Assembly (NCBI RefSeq): GCF_010365105.1
Contig: NZ_JAAFGZ010000012.1
Span: 1 to 64,000, forward strand
DNA length: 64,000 nucleotides
Direction: 5' to 3'
Origin: Polaromonas sp.
GTDB lineage: Bacteria > Pseudomonadota > Gammaproteobacteria > Burkholderiales > Burkholderiaceae_C
Below are positions 33,686 to 44,791 of the stretch, piece after piece (the stretch's first letter is position 1; each line of letters opens with the position of its first letter). The notes beneath the pieces are model-generated. The model did no database searches. It saw only the letters and a program-made list of their open reading frames with translations, and was not told the DNA's origin. The translations under genes were made by a program, and so were the position numbers.

Positions 33686-36301
33686 ATGTCATCCGAGTTC
33701 CTGCCAACCTACCGCAACCATGTTGCCGAACGTGCCGTACTGGGCATTCCACCGCTGCCTTTGTCCGCCCAGCAAACCGGCGAGGTCATTGAACTGCTGA
33801 AGAATCCGCCCGCAGGCGAAGAAGCCTTCCTGCTCGACCTGATCACCCACCGAGTGCCCGCTGGCGTCGATGCCGCCGCCAAGGTCAAGGCCAGCTACCT
33901 GGCCGCCGTGGCACACGGCAGCGAAAAATGCACCCTGATCTCGCGTGAAAAAGCCACGCAGTTGCTGGGCACCATGCTGGGTGGCTACAACATCAGCCCG
34001 ATGATTGCATTGCTTGATGACGCTGAAGACAGCGTGGCTTCGCAAGCGGCCAGCGGCCTGAAGAACACCCTGCTGATGTTCGACCAGTTCCACGACGTGC
34101 AGGAAAAGGCCGAAAAAGGCAACAAGTACGCCAAAGCCGTGCTGCAAAGCTGGGCCGATGCCGAATGGTTCACCAGCCGCCCCGAGGTGCCGCAGTCGAT
34201 CCAGCTGACCGTGTTCAAGGTTGCCGGCGAGATCAACACCGACGACCTGTCGCCCGCGCCAGACGCCTGGAGCCGCCCCGATATTCCACTGCATGCGCTG
34301 GCGATGCACAAGAATGCCCGCCCTGGCGTCACCCCCGAGGAAGATGGCAAGCGCGGCCCGGTCAGGTTCATTGAAGAACTCAAGGCCAAGGGCAACCTCG
34401 TGGCCTATGTGGGCGACGTGGTCGGCACCGGCTCCAGCCGCAAGTCCGCCACCAACTCCGTGCTGTGGTTCACCGGCGAAGACATTCCTTTCGTGCCGAA
34501 CAAGCGTTTTGGCGGCGTCTGCCTGGGCAGCAAGATTGCCCCGATTTTCTACAACACCATGGAAGACTCGGGCGCGCTGCCGATCGAACTCGACGTGTCG
34601 CAAATGAACATGGGCGACGTGATCGAACTGCGCCCCTACGAAGGCAAGGCGCTGAAAGACGGCGAAGTCATCGCTGAATTCAAGCTCAAAAGCGAGGTGC
34701 TGTTTGACGAAGTGCGCGCCGGCGGCCGCATTCCGCTGATCGTCGGCCGTGGCCTGACCGCCAAAGCCCGCGCTGTGCTGGGCCTGCCGGTGTCCACGCT
34801 GTTCCGCCTGCCGCAAAACCCTGAAGCCACCGAGCGCGGCTTCACGCTGGCGCAAAAGATGGTCGGCCGCGCGGTCGGCCTGCCTGAAGGCCAGGGCGTT
34901 CGTCCCGGCACCTACTGCGAACCCAAGATGACCTCGGTCGGCTCGCAGGACACCACCGGCCCGATGACCCGCGACGAGCTGAAAGACCTGGCCTGCCTGG
35001 GTTTCAGCGCTGACCTGGTCATGCAGTCGTTCTGCCACACCGCCGCCTACCCCAAGCCGGTCGATGTGAAGATGCACCACGAACTGCCCGACTTCATGAG
35101 CGACCGCGGCGGCATTCCGCTGCGTCCGGGCGACGGCATCATCCACAGCTGGCTCAACCGCATGCTGCTGCCTGACACCGTCGGCACCGGTGGCGACAGC
35201 CACACGCGTTTCCCCATCGGCATCAGCTTTCCAGCCGGTTCCGGCCTGGTGGCTTTCGGTGCCGCCACCGGCGTCATGCCGCTGGACATGCCTGAATCCG
35301 TGCTGGTACGTTTCAAGGGCGAGCTGCAGCCCGGCATCACGCTGCGCGACCTGGTCAATGCGATTCCGCTGTACGCCATCAAGGCCGGCCTGCTGACCGT
35401 CGCCAAGCAGGGCAAGGTCAACATTTTTTCGGGCCGCATCCTGGAAATCGAAGGCTTGCCAGACCTGAAGGTCGAGCAGGCGTTTGAATTGAGCGACGCG
35501 TCGGCCGAGCGTTCCGCTGGTGGCTGCACGGTGCACCTGAACAAGGAACCGATCATCGAGTACATCACCAGCAACATCACGATGCTGAAATGGATGATTG
35601 CCACCGGTTACTCGGACGTGCGCACCATCAAGCGACGCATCGCCGCCATGGAAGCCTGGCTGGCTGACCCGCAACTGCTCAAGGGAGACGCCGACGCTGA
35701 ATACGCCGCCGTCATCGAGATCGATCTGGCCGACATCCACGAACCCATCGTGGCCTGCCCGAACGACCCGGATGATGTGAAAACCCTGGGCGATGTCGCC
35801 GGAAGCGTCATCGACGAAGTGTTCATCGGCAGCTGCATGACCAACATCGGCCATTTCCGCGCCGCGTCCAAGCTGCTCGAAGGCAAGCGCGATATTCCGG
35901 TCAAGCTCTGGATGGCGCCGCCGACCAAGATGGATGCCAAGCAGTTGAGCGAAGAAGGCCATTACGGCGTGCTCGGTTCCGCCGGCGCCCGTATGGAAAT
36001 GCCGGGCTGCTCGCTGTGCATGGGCAACCAGGCGCAGGTCAAAGAGGGCGCGACGGTGTTCTCGACCTCGACGCGCAACTTCCCGAACCGCCTGGGCAAG
36101 AACTCCAACGTGTACCTGGGTTCTGCCGAACTGGCCGCGATCTGCTCCAAGCTGGGCAGGATTCCGACCAAGGCCGAATACATGGCCGACATGCAGGTAC
36201 TGACGGCTGCCAGCGACAAGGTGTACCAGTACCTGAACTTTGATCAGGTCAAGGATTACACCGACTTGGCCGACACGGTCAAGGAAACGCTGCCTGTTTA
36301 A
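33686..36301 (+). CDS. acnB: Aconitate hydratase B (bifunctional 2-methylisocitrate dehydratase)
   Basis: An 871-residue aconitase that isomerises citrate to isocitrate. In AcnB order: the HEAT-like domain (1-160), the swivel domain, then the catalytic domains with cluster Cys in [11 protein letters not shown] and GCSLCMGNQ. The start [16 protein letters not shown] at 33686 follows AGAGGG; the open frame to 33521 overlaps the previous gene and is not used. A terminator follows at 36344-36387. In other bacteria AcnB also dehydrates 2-methylcitrate products. Confidence 0.97.
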   Translation: MSSEFLPTYRNHVAERAVLGIPPLPLSAQQTGEVIELLKNPPAGEEAFLLDLITHRVPAGVDAAAKVKASYLAAVAHGSEKCTLISREKATQLLGTMLGGYNISPMIALLDDAEDSVASQAASGLKNTLLMFDQFHDVQEKAEKGNKYAKAVLQSWADAEWFTSRPEVPQSIQLTVFKVAGEINTDDLSPAPDAWSRPDIPLHALAMHKNARPGVTPEEDGKRGPVRFIEELKAKGNLVAYVGDVVGTGSSRKSATNSVLWFTGEDIPFVPNKRFGGVCLGSKIAPIFYNTMEDSGALPIELDVSQMNMGDVIELRPYEGKALKDGEVIAEFKLKSEVLFDEVRAGGRIPLIVGRGLTAKARAVLGLPVSTLFRLPQNPEATERGFTLAQKMVGRAVGLPEGQGVRPGTYCEPKMTSVGSQDTTGPMTRDELKDLACLGFSADLVMQSFCHTAAYPKPVDVKMHHELPDFMSDRGGIPLRPGDGIIHSWLNRMLLPDTVGTGGDSHTRFPIGISFPAGSGLVAFGAATGVMPLDMPESVLVRFKGELQPGITLRDLVNAIPLYAIKAGLLTVAKQGKVNIFSGRILEIEGLPDLKVEQAFELSDASAERSAGGCTVHLNKEPIIEYITSNITMLKWMIATGYSDVRTIKRRIAAMEAWLADPQLLKGDADAEYAAVIEIDLADIHEPIVACPNDPDDVKTLGDVAGSVIDEVFIGSCMTNIGHFRAASKLLEGKRDIPVKLWMAPPTKMDAKQLSEEGHYGVLGSAGARMEMPGCSLCMGNQAQVKEGATVFSTSTRNFPNRLGKNSNVYLGSAELAAICSKLGRIPTKAEYMADMQVLTAASDKVYQYLNFDQVKDYTDLADTVKETLPV

Positions 36302-36343
36302 GGCGGGCTGCTGAAAAGCCGGTGGCAGGGTGCCCGGCTTGCG

Positions 36344-36387
36344 CCACAAAAAAGCCCCGCTGTTTTTGCAGCGGGGCTTTTTTGTGG
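36344..36387. terminator. Bidirectional terminator between acnB and the stress protein gene
   Basis: A near-perfect hairpin: AAAGCCCCGCTG ... CAGCGGGGCTTT around a TTTTTG loop, with A- and T-runs on both sides. It serves the convergent genes acnB (+) and 36420-36932 (-). Confidence 0.9.
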
Positions 36388-36419
36388 GCCTCGTGGCCCT
36401 TTGTCATCGAAAGCCGGAA

Positions 36420-36932
36420 TTACATCCGCAATTCCTTGTGCTCGCCCATCTTTTCAGGTGGCTTGCCGGTGACGGCGGCTGTCAGCATCTTGGCCACCTG
36501 GACCATCTTGCTTTCCTTCACATCCCAGTACTCGGCGTGGCTGATGAGGACTTCCAGCAGCGCGACGTCGGGGTCGGTCGGGCCGCCCGGGAACCAGGCC
36601 TTGGCCATTGGCGTCCACAGCGCTTCCTTCTTGGCCATGTCTTCGACAATCAACGCATTGCCCGACACCGATACATAACTGTCGTCGCCAGTGTCGGCAT
36701 ACGAAACGTTCACGTTGTCGTCCTGCGCGACATGCCTGGCGATTTCACTGCTGCGGGAAATGAAGAAGTACAGACGGTTGCCTTCGTCCATGTTCTTGTT
36801 CTGGGTCGTCAGCGGCTGGCTGTGCATCATGCCGTTCGCATGGCGATGGGTGAACATGCCGAACTTGATGTCCTTGATCAGGTCCCAGAGTTTTTGGTGC
36901 TCTGTTGCCGTGGTGTTTTCCGTGGTGCTCAT
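36420..36932 (-). CDS. Pyridoxamine 5'-phosphate oxidase-like stress protein (general stress protein 26 type)
   Basis: A 170-residue split-barrel flavin-binding protein. The barrel runs from about residue 12 (LWDLIKDIKFGMFTHRHANG) to 150, with a Tyr-Phe-Phe-Ile-Ser strand typical of the family. It may bind FMN or a related cofactor, but its substrate is unknown. It is a single gene, convergent with acnB across a shared terminator. Related proteins are induced by stress in other bacteria; nothing here shows its regulation. Confidence 0.75.
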   Translation of the reverse strand: MSTTENTTATEHQKLWDLIKDIKFGMFTHRHANGMMHSQPLTTQNKNMDEGNRLYFFISRSSEIARHVAQDDNVNVSYADTGDDSYVSVSGNALIVEDMAKKEALWTPMAKAWFPGGPTDPDVALLEVLISHAEYWDVKESKMVQVAKMLTAAVTGKPPEKMGEHKELRM

Positions 36933-37121
36933 GAAGTCTCCGTGAAGTGGTTGAGTTGTTCATTCACTTTAAGCCGGAGCCTGCCAAACACGAATCAGCC
37001 GCTGGCTTGCCTGGCTGTCGGTACTTGCCGACAGGCAGGGCGCAAAAAACCAGGGATTTCAGCCGGGTGCCACTGCTGCGTCGAACCGGCCGGTTTTATG
37101 GGTCAAAACAGGCTTTTGCGC

Positions 37122-37163
37122 ATGTCCCTCATGCATCAGCTGCTATCAAAAAATTTAAAATTT
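37122..37163 (-). repeat. Dispersed Comamonadaceae-type repeat, reverse orientation
   Basis: GCATCAGCTGCTATCAAAAA on the plus strand, the reverse orientation of the repeats seen elsewhere, in the gap between the stress protein gene and trhP (36933-37161 holds no gene). Confidence 0.45.
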
Positions 37164-38562
37164 ATGCACAGGCTGGCTGCGCCAGCTCGCTGACGGGGTC
37201 GATCAGGCGGGCCAGGAGCGCCCCGTCAGCCGGCGCTTCGAGTGGAATCCACACCCGCATCGGGCTGCCCGAAGCGACCGTGATGGCGTCGCCGTCGCCG
37301 TTTTTCATGTGTGTGACCGTCACGATGCGGTTGCCGTCCGGGTGAATCACTTCGAGCCGGTCGCCGACCTGGAAGCGGTTTTTGGTTTCCACCTCGGCCC
37401 AGTCGCCCTGCACGGACCTGACCTCGCCGGCAAACTGGCTGCGGCGCATTTCAGAGCTGCCGGTTTCGTAATTCTGCGTGTCCTGCGCCGGGCGGCGTTC
37501 CAGGAAACCGCTGGTGTAGCCGCGATTGGCCAGGCCTTCCAGTTCGGTGATCAACGCCGGGTTGAACGGCCTGCCGGCGACGGCGTCGTCAATCGCGCGG
37601 CGGTACACCTGCGCGGTGCGCGAGACGTAATAGCCGCTCTTGGTGCGGCCCTCGATCTTCAGCGAATCGACGCCGATCTTCACCAGCCGGGCGACATGTT
37701 CGACGGCCCGCAAGTCCTTGCTGTTCATGATGTAGGTGCCGTGCTCGTCCTCCATGATGGGCATGAGTTCGCCCGGACGCTGCTTTTCCTCCAGCAGGTA
37801 AACGCCGTCGGCCAGCGGATGGCGTGCGCTGCCGCCGCAGTTCGAGAACGACTGATCGGCTTGCTGCTGTTCCCCGGAAAAATCGAAGTCGCCTTCAAGC
37901 CTTGCCGGAAGCACCTCGCCCGAATCGGTCTTGTCGCTGCCGGGTTGCGGCGTGTAGTTCCATCGGCAGGCGTTGGTGCAGGTGCCTTGGTTGGCATCGC
38001 GGCGGTTGAAGTAGCCCGACAGCAGGCAGCGGCCCGAGTACGCCATGCACAGCGCGCCATGCACGAACACCTCCAGTTCGATGTCGGGGCATTCCTGGCG
38101 GATTTTTTCGATCTCGTCCAGGCTCAGTTCGCGCGACAAAATGATGCGGGCGACGCCTATCTTTTGCCAGAACTTCACCGCCGCCCAGTTCATGGTGTTG
38201 GCCTGCACCGACAGGTGAATCGCCATATCCGGCCATTGTTCGCGCACCATCATGATCAGGCCTGGGTCGGCCATGATCAGCGCGTCGGGCTTCATGGCGA
38301 TGACTGGCTCGATGTCGCGCAGGTAGGTACGCACCTTGTCGTTGTGCGGCAGCAGGTTGCTGGTGACAAAAAATTTCCTGCCGCGCGCGTGGGCTTCTTG
38401 AATGCCTGTCTGGATTTGTTCCAGACGAAACTCATTGTTGCGCGCCCGCAGTGAATAGCGCGGCTGGCCTGCATACACCGCATCGGCGCCAAAATCATAG
38501 GCTGCGCGCATCTTGTCGAGCGAGCCGGCGGGCAGGAGTAATTCGGGTATCTTCAATGTCAT
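37162..38562 (-). CDS. trhP: U32-family tRNA hydroxylation protein P
   Basis: A 466-residue member of peptidase family U32 (YegQ), now known to hydroxylate uridine 34 of certain tRNAs in the first step of cmo5U synthesis. The U32 signature is ELEVFVHGALCMAYSGRCLLS, followed by GTCTNACRWNY, whose Cys residues probably hold an Fe-S cluster. A C-terminal OB-like domain spans about 380-460. The start MTLKIPELLLPAG at 38562 is preferred over ATG 38607. Confidence 0.9.
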   Translation of the reverse strand: MTLKIPELLLPAGSLDKMRAAYDFGADAVYAGQPRYSLRARNNEFRLEQIQTGIQEAHARGRKFFVTSNLLPHNDKVRTYLRDIEPVIAMKPDALIMADPGLIMMVREQWPDMAIHLSVQANTMNWAAVKFWQKIGVARIILSRELSLDEIEKIRQECPDIELEVFVHGALCMAYSGRCLLSGYFNRRDANQGTCTNACRWNYTPQPGSDKTDSGEVLPARLEGDFDFSGEQQQADQSFSNCGGSARHPLADGVYLLEEKQRPGELMPIMEDEHGTYIMNSKDLRAVEHVARLVKIGVDSLKIEGRTKSGYYVSRTAQVYRRAIDDAVAGRPFNPALITELEGLANRGYTSGFLERRPAQDTQNYETGSSEMRRSQFAGEVRSVQGDWAEVETKNRFQVGDRLEVIHPDGNRIVTVTHMKNGDGDAITVASGSPMRVWIPLEAPADGALLARLIDPVSELAQPACA

Positions 38563-38690
38563 CCGGCCATTGTCGAGGCCGTCAGGCGTAAAGCGCTTGC
38601 GCTGCATCAGGTCGTTTGGCTTTGCTGTTCATGATTGGCCCGCTGCCTGCCAGAATGCGGTTTGACGATTAACCAAAAAAGGAGTCTTTC

Positions 38691-41669
38691 ATGGCCGATA
38701 CGCCCACACAAGCTCAAGCTGGTTCCAGTGCTCCCGGCGCACCACACGCCTTTGCGGCCACCTTGCAGACCTTCCAGACGGCTTCTGGCAAGGCCGGAAA
38801 ATTCCACTCCCTGCCGGCGCTGGCCGAACAATATCCCAGCGTCAAGCGCCTGCCGGTGTCGGTGCGCATCGTGCTCGAATCGGTGCTGCGCAACTGCGAC
38901 GGCAAGAAAGTCACGACCGAGCATGTCGAGCAACTCGCCAACTGGCAGCCACAGGCCGACAGAAGTGAAGAAATTCCGTTTGTCGTCTCGCGCGTGGTGC
39001 TGCAGGACTTTACCGGCGTGCCGCTGCTGGCCGACCTGGCTGCCATGCGCAGCGTTGCCGTCAAGCTGGGCAAGGACCCGAAGGCCATCGAACCCCTGGT
39101 GCCGGTCGATCTGGTGGTGGACCACTCAATCATGGTTGATTACTTTGGCACCAAGGATGCCATCGATCTGAACATGAAGCTTGAATTTCAGCGCAACCGC
39201 GAGCGCTACGAGTTCATGAAATGGGGCATGCAGGCCTTTGACACCTTCGGCGTCGTGCCGCCGGGCTTTGGCATCGTGCACCAGGTCAACCTTGAATTCC
39301 TGGCGCGCGGCGTGCACAAGACGAAAGATGACGTGTATTACCCCGACACCCTGGTAGGCACCGACAGCCACACCACCATGATCAACGGCATCGGCGTGGT
39401 TGGCTGGGGCGTCGGCGGCATTGAGGCCGAAGCCGCCATGCTCGGCCAGCCGGTGTATTTGCTGACGCCCGATGTGGTCGGCATGGAGCTGACCGGCAAG
39501 CTGCGCGAGGGCGTAACGGCAACCGACCTGGTGCTGCGCGTGACCGAAACCCTGCGCCGTGAAAAGGTCGTCGGCAAGTTCGTCGAGTTTTTCGGCGAAG
39601 GCACGCGCTCCCTGGCCTTGCCGGACCGCGCCACCATTGGCAACATGGCGCCCGAATACGGCGCCACCATGGGTTTTTTCCCGGTGGATGAAAAGACCAT
39701 TGATTACTTCCGGGGTACCGGCCGCACCGAAGAGGAAATTGAAGCCTTTGAGGCTTACTTCAAGGCGCAAGGCCTGTTTGGCGTGGCTGCCGCCGGTGAC
39801 ATCGACTATTCGCAGGTCGTCAAGCTGAACCTTGATGAGGTCACGCCCAGCCTGGCCGGCCCGAAACGGCCGCAGGACCGCATCGAACTGGGCAACGTTT
39901 CCAGCCAGTTCCGCTCGCTTTACAGCAAGTCGAACGCTGAAAATGGTTTCAACCAGCCCGCCAGCACGCTCAACACGCGTCATCTGGTGTGCCCCCCCGA
40001 CACTGCGCGAACCAAGACGCTGCCGGGAGCGCCACCCACGCCCATGGGTGCCCAGCGCTCGGTGGTGGAAATGGAGGCCAACCGTCCGACGCTGGCGATG
40101 GCGCATGGTGACCGGGACCAGGTGGCCAGCAATGGCACGCCAGCGGCGCTGGCAGACTCAAAAGGCCTGACCGTGGGCAATGGCGACGTGCTGATTGCCG
40201 CCATTACCAGTTGCACCAACACTTCCAACCCCAGCGTGCTGCTGGCCGCCGGGCTGTTGGCCAAGAAAGCGGTCGAGGCGGGTCTGCGCGTGCAGCCGCA
40301 CATCAAGACCTCGCTGGCGCCCGGCTCGCGCATCGTGACCGAGTACCTGACGGAAACGGGGTTGATGCCTTATCTGGAGCAGCTCGGCTTTGACCTGGTC
40401 GGCTACGGTTGCACCACCTGCATCGGCAATTCGGGCGACCTGACAGCAGAACTGAACGAGGCCATCAATGACAGTGATCTGGTGTGCGCCGCCGTGCTGT
40501 CGGGCAACCGCAATTTCGAGGCACGCATTCACCCGAACATCAAGGCCAACTTCCTGGCGAGCCCGCCGTTGGTCGTTGCCTACGCGCTGGCCGGATCGGT
40601 GTTGCGCGACCTGACCACCGAGTCGCTGGGCAAGGGCACGGACGGCCAGGAGGTGTTCCTGCGCGACGTGTGGCCGTCGAGCGATGAAATCCATGCGCTG
40701 ATGAAGTTCGCCATGAACGGCGAAGCCTTCCGCGCCAATTACGCCAAGGTCAAGACCGAGCCCGGCGAGCTCTGGGCAGGTATTCATGGCGTGACCGGCA
40801 ACGCCTACACCTGGCCGGACAGCACTTACATTGCCGAGCCACCGTTTTTTAACGATTTTGCTATGGAAATGAAAGCGCCTTCCACAAATGGAGCAAGCGC
40901 TACAGGCCAAAACAATGAGTTTTCCGTGACGGGCGCACGGATCATGGCGCTGTTTGGCGACTCGATCACCACCGACCACATTTCGCCGGCCGGCTCGATC
41001 AAGGGCAGCTCGCCCGCCGGGCAGTGGCTGCAGGACCACGGCGTGCAGAAGGCCGACTTCAACAGCTACGGTTCACGCCGTGGCAACCACGACGTGATGA
41101 TGCGCGGCACCTTTGCCAACGTGCGCATCAAGAACCTGATGATCCCGGCCGACAAGGACGGTTCGCGCGAGGAGGGCGGCGTCACCCTGTATCACGCAGG
41201 GCACAACACGCCGGACAGCGTGACAACCAAAATGCCGATCTACGACGCCGCCATGAAGTACATGGCAGAAAACACGCCGACGGTGATTTTTGCCGGCGAG
41301 GAATACGGCACCGGCTCGTCGCGCGACTGGGCCGCCAAGGGCACGCAACTGCTCGGCATCAAGGCGGTCGTTGCGCGCAGTTTTGAGCGTATCCACCGCA
41401 GCAACCTGGTCGGCATGGGCGTGCTGCCGCTGCAGTTCCTGCCGGGCGAGTCGTGGGAGTCGCTCAAGCTCATCGGCTCTGAAACCGTTGACGTGATTCC
41501 GCACCCTGAACTGAAGCCGCAAAGCGAAGCCAGGCTGGTCATCACCCGCGCCGATGGCCCGCGCCAGGAAGTCACGGTGATCCTGCGTGTCGATACGCCG
41601 ATCGAGGTGGACTATTACCGCAACGGCGGCATTTTGCCTTACGTGCTGCGGCAATTGCTCGCGGCATGA
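38691..41669 (+). CDS. acnA: Aconitate hydratase A
   Basis: A 992-residue AcnA/IRP-type aconitase, about 100 residues longer than E. coli AcnA. It starts at ATG 38691 behind GGAG. The cluster Cys residues are in [10 protein letters not shown] and [21 protein letters not shown] and the C-terminal [16 protein letters not shown] are typical. The extra length includes a segment near 720-745 ([20 protein letters not shown]) encoded by a dispersed repeat (40856-40912). Two aconitases in one window (with acnB) suggest different growth phases or oxidative-stress roles. Confidence 0.95.
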   Translation: MADTPTQAQAGSSAPGAPHAFAATLQTFQTASGKAGKFHSLPALAEQYPSVKRLPVSVRIVLESVLRNCDGKKVTTEHVEQLANWQPQADRSEEIPFVVSRVVLQDFTGVPLLADLAAMRSVAVKLGKDPKAIEPLVPVDLVVDHSIMVDYFGTKDAIDLNMKLEFQRNRERYEFMKWGMQAFDTFGVVPPGFGIVHQVNLEFLARGVHKTKDDVYYPDTLVGTDSHTTMINGIGVVGWGVGGIEAEAAMLGQPVYLLTPDVVGMELTGKLREGVTATDLVLRVTETLRREKVVGKFVEFFGEGTRSLALPDRATIGNMAPEYGATMGFFPVDEKTIDYFRGTGRTEEEIEAFEAYFKAQGLFGVAAAGDIDYSQVVKLNLDEVTPSLAGPKRPQDRIELGNVSSQFRSLYSKSNAENGFNQPASTLNTRHLVCPPDTARTKTLPGAPPTPMGAQRSVVEMEANRPTLAMAHGDRDQVASNGTPAALADSKGLTVGNGDVLIAAITSCTNTSNPSVLLAAGLLAKKAVEAGLRVQPHIKTSLAPGSRIVTEYLTETGLMPYLEQLGFDLVGYGCTTCIGNSGDLTAELNEAINDSDLVCAAVLSGNRNFEARIHPNIKANFLASPPLVVAYALAGSVLRDLTTESLGKGTDGQEVFLRDVWPSSDEIHALMKFAMNGEAFRANYAKVKTEPGELWAGIHGVTGNAYTWPDSTYIAEPPFFNDFAMEMKAPSTNGASATGQNNEFSVTGARIMALFGDSITTDHISPAGSIKGSSPAGQWLQDHGVQKADFNSYGSRRGNHDVMMRGTFANVRIKNLMIPADKDGSREEGGVTLYHAGHNTPDSVTTKMPIYDAAMKYMAENTPTVIFAGEEYGTGSSRDWAAKGTQLLGIKAVVARSFERIHRSNLVGMGVLPLQFLPGESWESLKLIGSETVDVIPHPELKPQSEARLVITRADGPRQEVTVILRVDTPIEVDYYRNGGILPYVLRQLLAA
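40856..40912 (+). repeat. Dispersed Comamonadaceae-type repeat inside acnA
   Basis: GCTATGGAAATGAAAGCGCC then AGCAAGCGCTACAGGCC, read in frame as [16 protein letters not shown] in the variable loop before the [13 protein letters not shown] domain. It matches the pattern of the copy inside kynB. Confidence 0.55.
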
Positions 41670-41739
41670 GGGCTGGCAATGATCCTTTGCGCAGACCCGG
41701 GGCTTGTGCTGAAACCGTGACCCTTGCAGCGTGCCGCGC

Positions 41740-43005
41740 ATGACGCGCCAGGCCTTGATTGCCGGCGGCGGCATCGGCGGGCTGGCGGCGGCGCTGGCGG
41801 CATCGCGCGCGGGCTGGGATGTGCGGGTGTACGAACGCGCGCCAGCCTTCAGCGAAGTCGGCGCGGGCGTCCAGCTGGGACCGAACGTGGTCAGGCTGCT
41901 GCACGACTGGGGCCTGCAGGACGCATTGGCGCAGGCGGCAGCCTTTCCCGAGCGCCTGCTGGTGCGTGACGCCCTTTCTGGCCAGGAACTGGGCGCGCTG
42001 CCGCTGGGCCAGCGGACGCTGGAAAAATACGGCGCGCCTTACCTGACGCTTCACCGCGCCGACCTGCATGCGCTGCTGCTCCAGGCCGTGCAGGCGCGGG
42101 ACCATGTGTGGCTCAAGCTGAACAGTCCCGTGGCCGCTTATGCCGACAGCGGACGCGAAGTCACCCTGCGAACGCAGCTTGCAGCGGCGGCCACGCCGGG
42201 ACTCGATCCGGTCAAAGCCGCGCCTTTGCTGGAAGTCGAGGGTGATGCGTTGATTGGCGCCGACGGGCTCTGGGGCCGTGTGCGCCAGCAGATGCTGAAC
42301 GACGGTCCCCCGCGTGTCACCGGGCATCTTGCCTACCGAGCCATGTTGTCGCAATCCAGGCTGCCTGCGCGGCTGCGCAGCCAGCAGGTCACCGTCTGGC
42401 TGGGTCCCCGGCTGCATGTGGTGCATTACCCGGTGCGCGGCGGCGAATGGCTGAACGTGGTGGCCATCGTCCAGGGCAAGGTGGCGGGCGACCTGCAAAG
42501 CTGGGACCATCATGCCAACGGGGCCGACCTGCAGCAAGCCATGGGTCAAACGGCCAAGCTGCTGCAGGATCTGATCCAGGCGGTGACCGATGGCGGCAAC
42601 CAGGCCGGCCCCAGCTGGCGCCTCTGGCCTCTGTGCGACCGCCCGCCCATGCGCGGCGCGCACCAGCAGGCCCAAGGCCGCGTGGCCCTGCTCGGCGATG
42701 CGGCGCACCCGATGCGCCCCTACCTGGCGCAGGGCGCCGGAATGGCGATTGAAGATGCGGCCGAACTGGGTTCGGTGCTGGCCGTGGCGCTGGACCCGGC
42801 TTTCGACGTGCCGACGCTGCTGCAGCGTTACGCGCTGAACCGCTGGCAGCGCAATGCCCGGGTGCAGGCCAGGTCGCAACGCAACGGCCAGATATTCCAC
42901 GCCCAGGGGCCGCTGCGCTGGGCGCGCGATGCCTCGATAAAGCTGCTGGGGGAAAAGCTGCTGGACCTGCCGTGGCTGTATGGGGCAGTGCCTTCGGGGG
43001 TTTAG
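41740..43005 (+). CDS. FAD-dependent monooxygenase (aromatic hydroxylase class)
   Basis: A 421-residue class A flavoprotein monooxygenase of the salicylate / 3-hydroxybenzoate hydroxylase group. The FAD loop GGGIGGLAAALAASRAGWDV starts at about residue 8, and the second flavin motif GDAAHPMRPYLAQGAGMAIEDA is at about 310. Start ATG 41740 is chosen; a GTG at 41731 would add three residues. It is next to acnA and the kynurenine operon, but no ring-cleavage genes are near, so the substrate cannot be given. Confidence 0.85.
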   Translation: MTRQALIAGGGIGGLAAALAASRAGWDVRVYERAPAFSEVGAGVQLGPNVVRLLHDWGLQDALAQAAAFPERLLVRDALSGQELGALPLGQRTLEKYGAPYLTLHRADLHALLLQAVQARDHVWLKLNSPVAAYADSGREVTLRTQLAAAATPGLDPVKAAPLLEVEGDALIGADGLWGRVRQQMLNDGPPRVTGHLAYRAMLSQSRLPARLRSQQVTVWLGPRLHVVHYPVRGGEWLNVVAIVQGKVAGDLQSWDHHANGADLQQAMGQTAKLLQDLIQAVTDGGNQAGPSWRLWPLCDRPPMRGAHQQAQGRVALLGDAAHPMRPYLAQGAGMAIEDAAELGSVLAVALDPAFDVPTLLQRYALNRWQRNARVQARSQRNGQIFHAQGPLRWARDASIKLLGEKLLDLPWLYGAVPSGV

Positions 43006-43010
43006 TTTGC

Positions 43011-43053
43011 CATGAAAAATGTAGCTGCTTTTGTACGCGGATATTGCGCCGGA
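43011..43053 (+). repeat. Dispersed Comamonadaceae-type repeat (partial)
   Basis: ATGTAGCTGCTTTTGTACGC after the monooxygenase gene, a partial copy of the dispersed repeat. It overlaps the first codons of the next frame and makes its start uncertain. Confidence 0.4.
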
Positions 43054-43831
43054 GTCATCTATTGACGGCGTTTTCGTCCCCCATTGCAACTGGCATTCAC
43101 CGAAACCGAAACCGCATCGAGTGCAAGACCAGCTGACTTCCTATTTCTGGAGTGGCGATGTCCTTCGCAGTCGAAGCGTGGGTGATGTCGTGTTGTTTGA
43201 CACGCTCGACGTGCCTGTGCCTCCTGCACGCCTGGTTGCCGATTGGGAAAGGGAGATTTCGCGCCTGGACCTGGAACCCGGCGATGTCGAGTCCCTGTCT
43301 TTGCCGCGCGCTCGAATGCGCTGGCCAGACTACAGGCACTGCGTGCAGGCGGTGTCCGACTGGACGTTCGCCCAGGGACTGCCGGATGTGCTTGCCGCCA
43401 GCAGCGTTGCCCTCATGGCCTGTCGGGGCGCGAAATACCACCACGACGGCGGGCAGTATGGCGCAGCCGCCTTTTGCAATCTCTTTCTGAGCGAAGACAG
43501 GGGACTGGACTTGCATTTCCCCTCAACAGGCCATCGAATCCCCCTGACCCGGGGCACGGCCGTGATCTTCGATACGGGCCAGCCTCACGCCGTCATTCAA
43601 CGCCGCCGCAGCGGATTTGACGTGGCCGACTTCACCGCTGGACAGGATTGCACCCAGCTCTTCCTGACCTGGGAGCTTCCCATCGAAGAGGTTCATGTCG
43701 GGCGCGCGCTTGGGATCGCCTTTGACATCGACCCCTGCACCCTGCAGACATTGAATGAAGAGCAAGTCTGGCTGAACGGCGCACCGGCGCTGGTGTGCCC
43801 GGATTCTGGCCGGTGGCTCAGGGCCGGCTAA
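43031..43831 (+). CDS. Fe(II)/2-oxoglutarate oxygenase-like protein
   Basis: Up to 266 residues. The C-terminal half is a double-stranded beta-helix with metal-site motif His-His-Asp (AKYHHDGGQYG) and a distal His (FDTGQPHAVIQR) followed by Arg residues, fitting the HxD...H facial triad of this class. The TTG start at 43031 lies in a dispersed repeat; a GTG at 43121 would remove the first 30 residues and may be the real start. Substrate unknown. It follows the FAD monooxygenase closely on the same strand. Confidence 0.65.
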   Translation: MYADIAPESSIDGVFVPHCNWHSPKPKPHRVQDQLTSYFWSGDVLRSRSVGDVVLFDTLDVPVPPARLVADWEREISRLDLEPGDVESLSLPRARMRWPDYRHCVQAVSDWTFAQGLPDVLAASSVALMACRGAKYHHDGGQYGAAAFCNLFLSEDRGLDLHFPSTGHRIPLTRGTAVIFDTGQPHAVIQRRRSGFDVADFTAGQDCTQLFLTWELPIEEVHVGRALGIAFDIDPCTLQTLNEEQVWLNGAPALVCPDSGRWLRAG

Positions 43832-43873
43832 GCCGGGAGTACCTTTAATTGCCTGCCCGCCCGAAAACGTCGA

Positions 43874-43936
43874 GTGCTATTTAAACGATAGCTGATTGCG
43901 TACGCCAGTCATGCGCAGAAGCCGTATTTCTTGTGA
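43874..43936. repeat. Dispersed Comamonadaceae-type repeat (kynA downstream)
   Basis: GCTATTTAAACGATAGCTGA opens with a GCTAT/ATAGC palindrome, then TTGCGTACGCC and GCGCAGAAGCC. It lies in the gap between the oxygenase gene and kynA. Confidence 0.55.
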
Positions 43937-43941
43937 ATTTT

Positions 43942-44790
43942 CTATAAATCCGTGCGCAGCTTCCAGATCTCCGGAAACAGCACCACATCCAGCATTTTCC
44001 GCAAATAACTCACGCCGCCGGTGCCACCGGTGCCGCGCTTGAAGCCGATGACGCGCTCGACCGTTGTCACATGCCGAAAGCGCCAGAGCCGGAAGGCGTC
44101 TTCCAGGTCGGTCAGTTCCTCGCCCAGCTGGTACAGGTCCCAGTATTGCTTCGGATCGCGGTACACCGTGAGCCAGGCGGCTTCGACGGCATCGTTGACT
44201 TCATAACCCCGGGTCCAGTCGCGCCCGGTATGGCTGGCGGGCACGCTCAGGCCTCGCCTGGCCAGTAGACGCAATGCTTCGTCGTACAGCGATGGCGCTT
44301 CATGGGCGGCCTGCACCATGGCCAGCAGGTCGGGCCGGTGCGCATGGGGCTTGAGCATGGCGGCATTCTTGTTGCCCAGTGCAAACTCGATGCAGCGGTA
44401 TTGCGCACTCTGGAATCCGCTGGAATTGGCCAGGTACGGCCGGATGGCGCTGTATTCGGGCGGCGTCATCGTGGCCAGCACGTCCCAGGCATGCACCAGT
44501 TGCTCCATGATCTTGCTGACCCGGGCCAGCTTTTTGAAGGCGCTGCCGAGTTCGTCCTGCGCCACATTGGCGATGGCGGCGCGCAATTCGTGCAGCATCA
44601 GCTTCATCCACAGCTCGCTGGTCTGGTGCTGGATGATGAACAGCATTTCGTCATGCGCGGGCGACAGCGGCTGCTGAGCGCCCAGGATCGCGTCGAGGTG
44701 CAGGTAGTCGCCGTAGCTCATGGACTGGCTGAAGTCGAGCTGCGCTTTTTCATCGCGAACGATGTCGACGGGTTGGAGGGCTTCGTTCAT
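43942..44790 (-). CDS. kynA: Tryptophan 2,3-dioxygenase
   Basis: A 282-residue heme enzyme that opens the indole ring of tryptophan to N-formylkynurenine. Typical motifs are [14 protein letters not shown] near the N-terminus, the substrate contact [15 protein letters not shown], and the C-terminal RWRF-like [28 protein letters not shown] with the heme His. It is the last gene of the kynB-kynU-kynA operon and starts one base from the kynU stop. Confidence 0.97.
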   Translation of the reverse strand: MNEALQPVDIVRDEKAQLDFSQSMSYGDYLHLDAILGAQQPLSPAHDEMLFIIQHQTSELWMKLMLHELRAAIANVAQDELGSAFKKLARVSKIMEQLVHAWDVLATMTPPEYSAIRPYLANSSGFQSAQYRCIEFALGNKNAAMLKPHAHRPDLLAMVQAAHEAPSLYDEALRLLARRGLSVPASHTGRDWTRGYEVNDAVEAAWLTVYRDPKQYWDLYQLGEELTDLEDAFRLWRFRHVTTVERVIGFKRGTGGTGGVSYLRKMLDVVLFPEIWKLRTDL

Positions 44791-44791
44791 G

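Noticed and set aside
33689..36349. An 886-codon open frame antisense to acnB
   Set aside because: It mirrors a strongly coding high-GC gene, has no family motif and is His/Gln/Arg-rich as antisense frames are here.
41572..43089. A 505-codon antisense frame over the FAD monooxygenase
   Set aside because: No recognisable domain; the plus-strand frame has clear FAD motifs.
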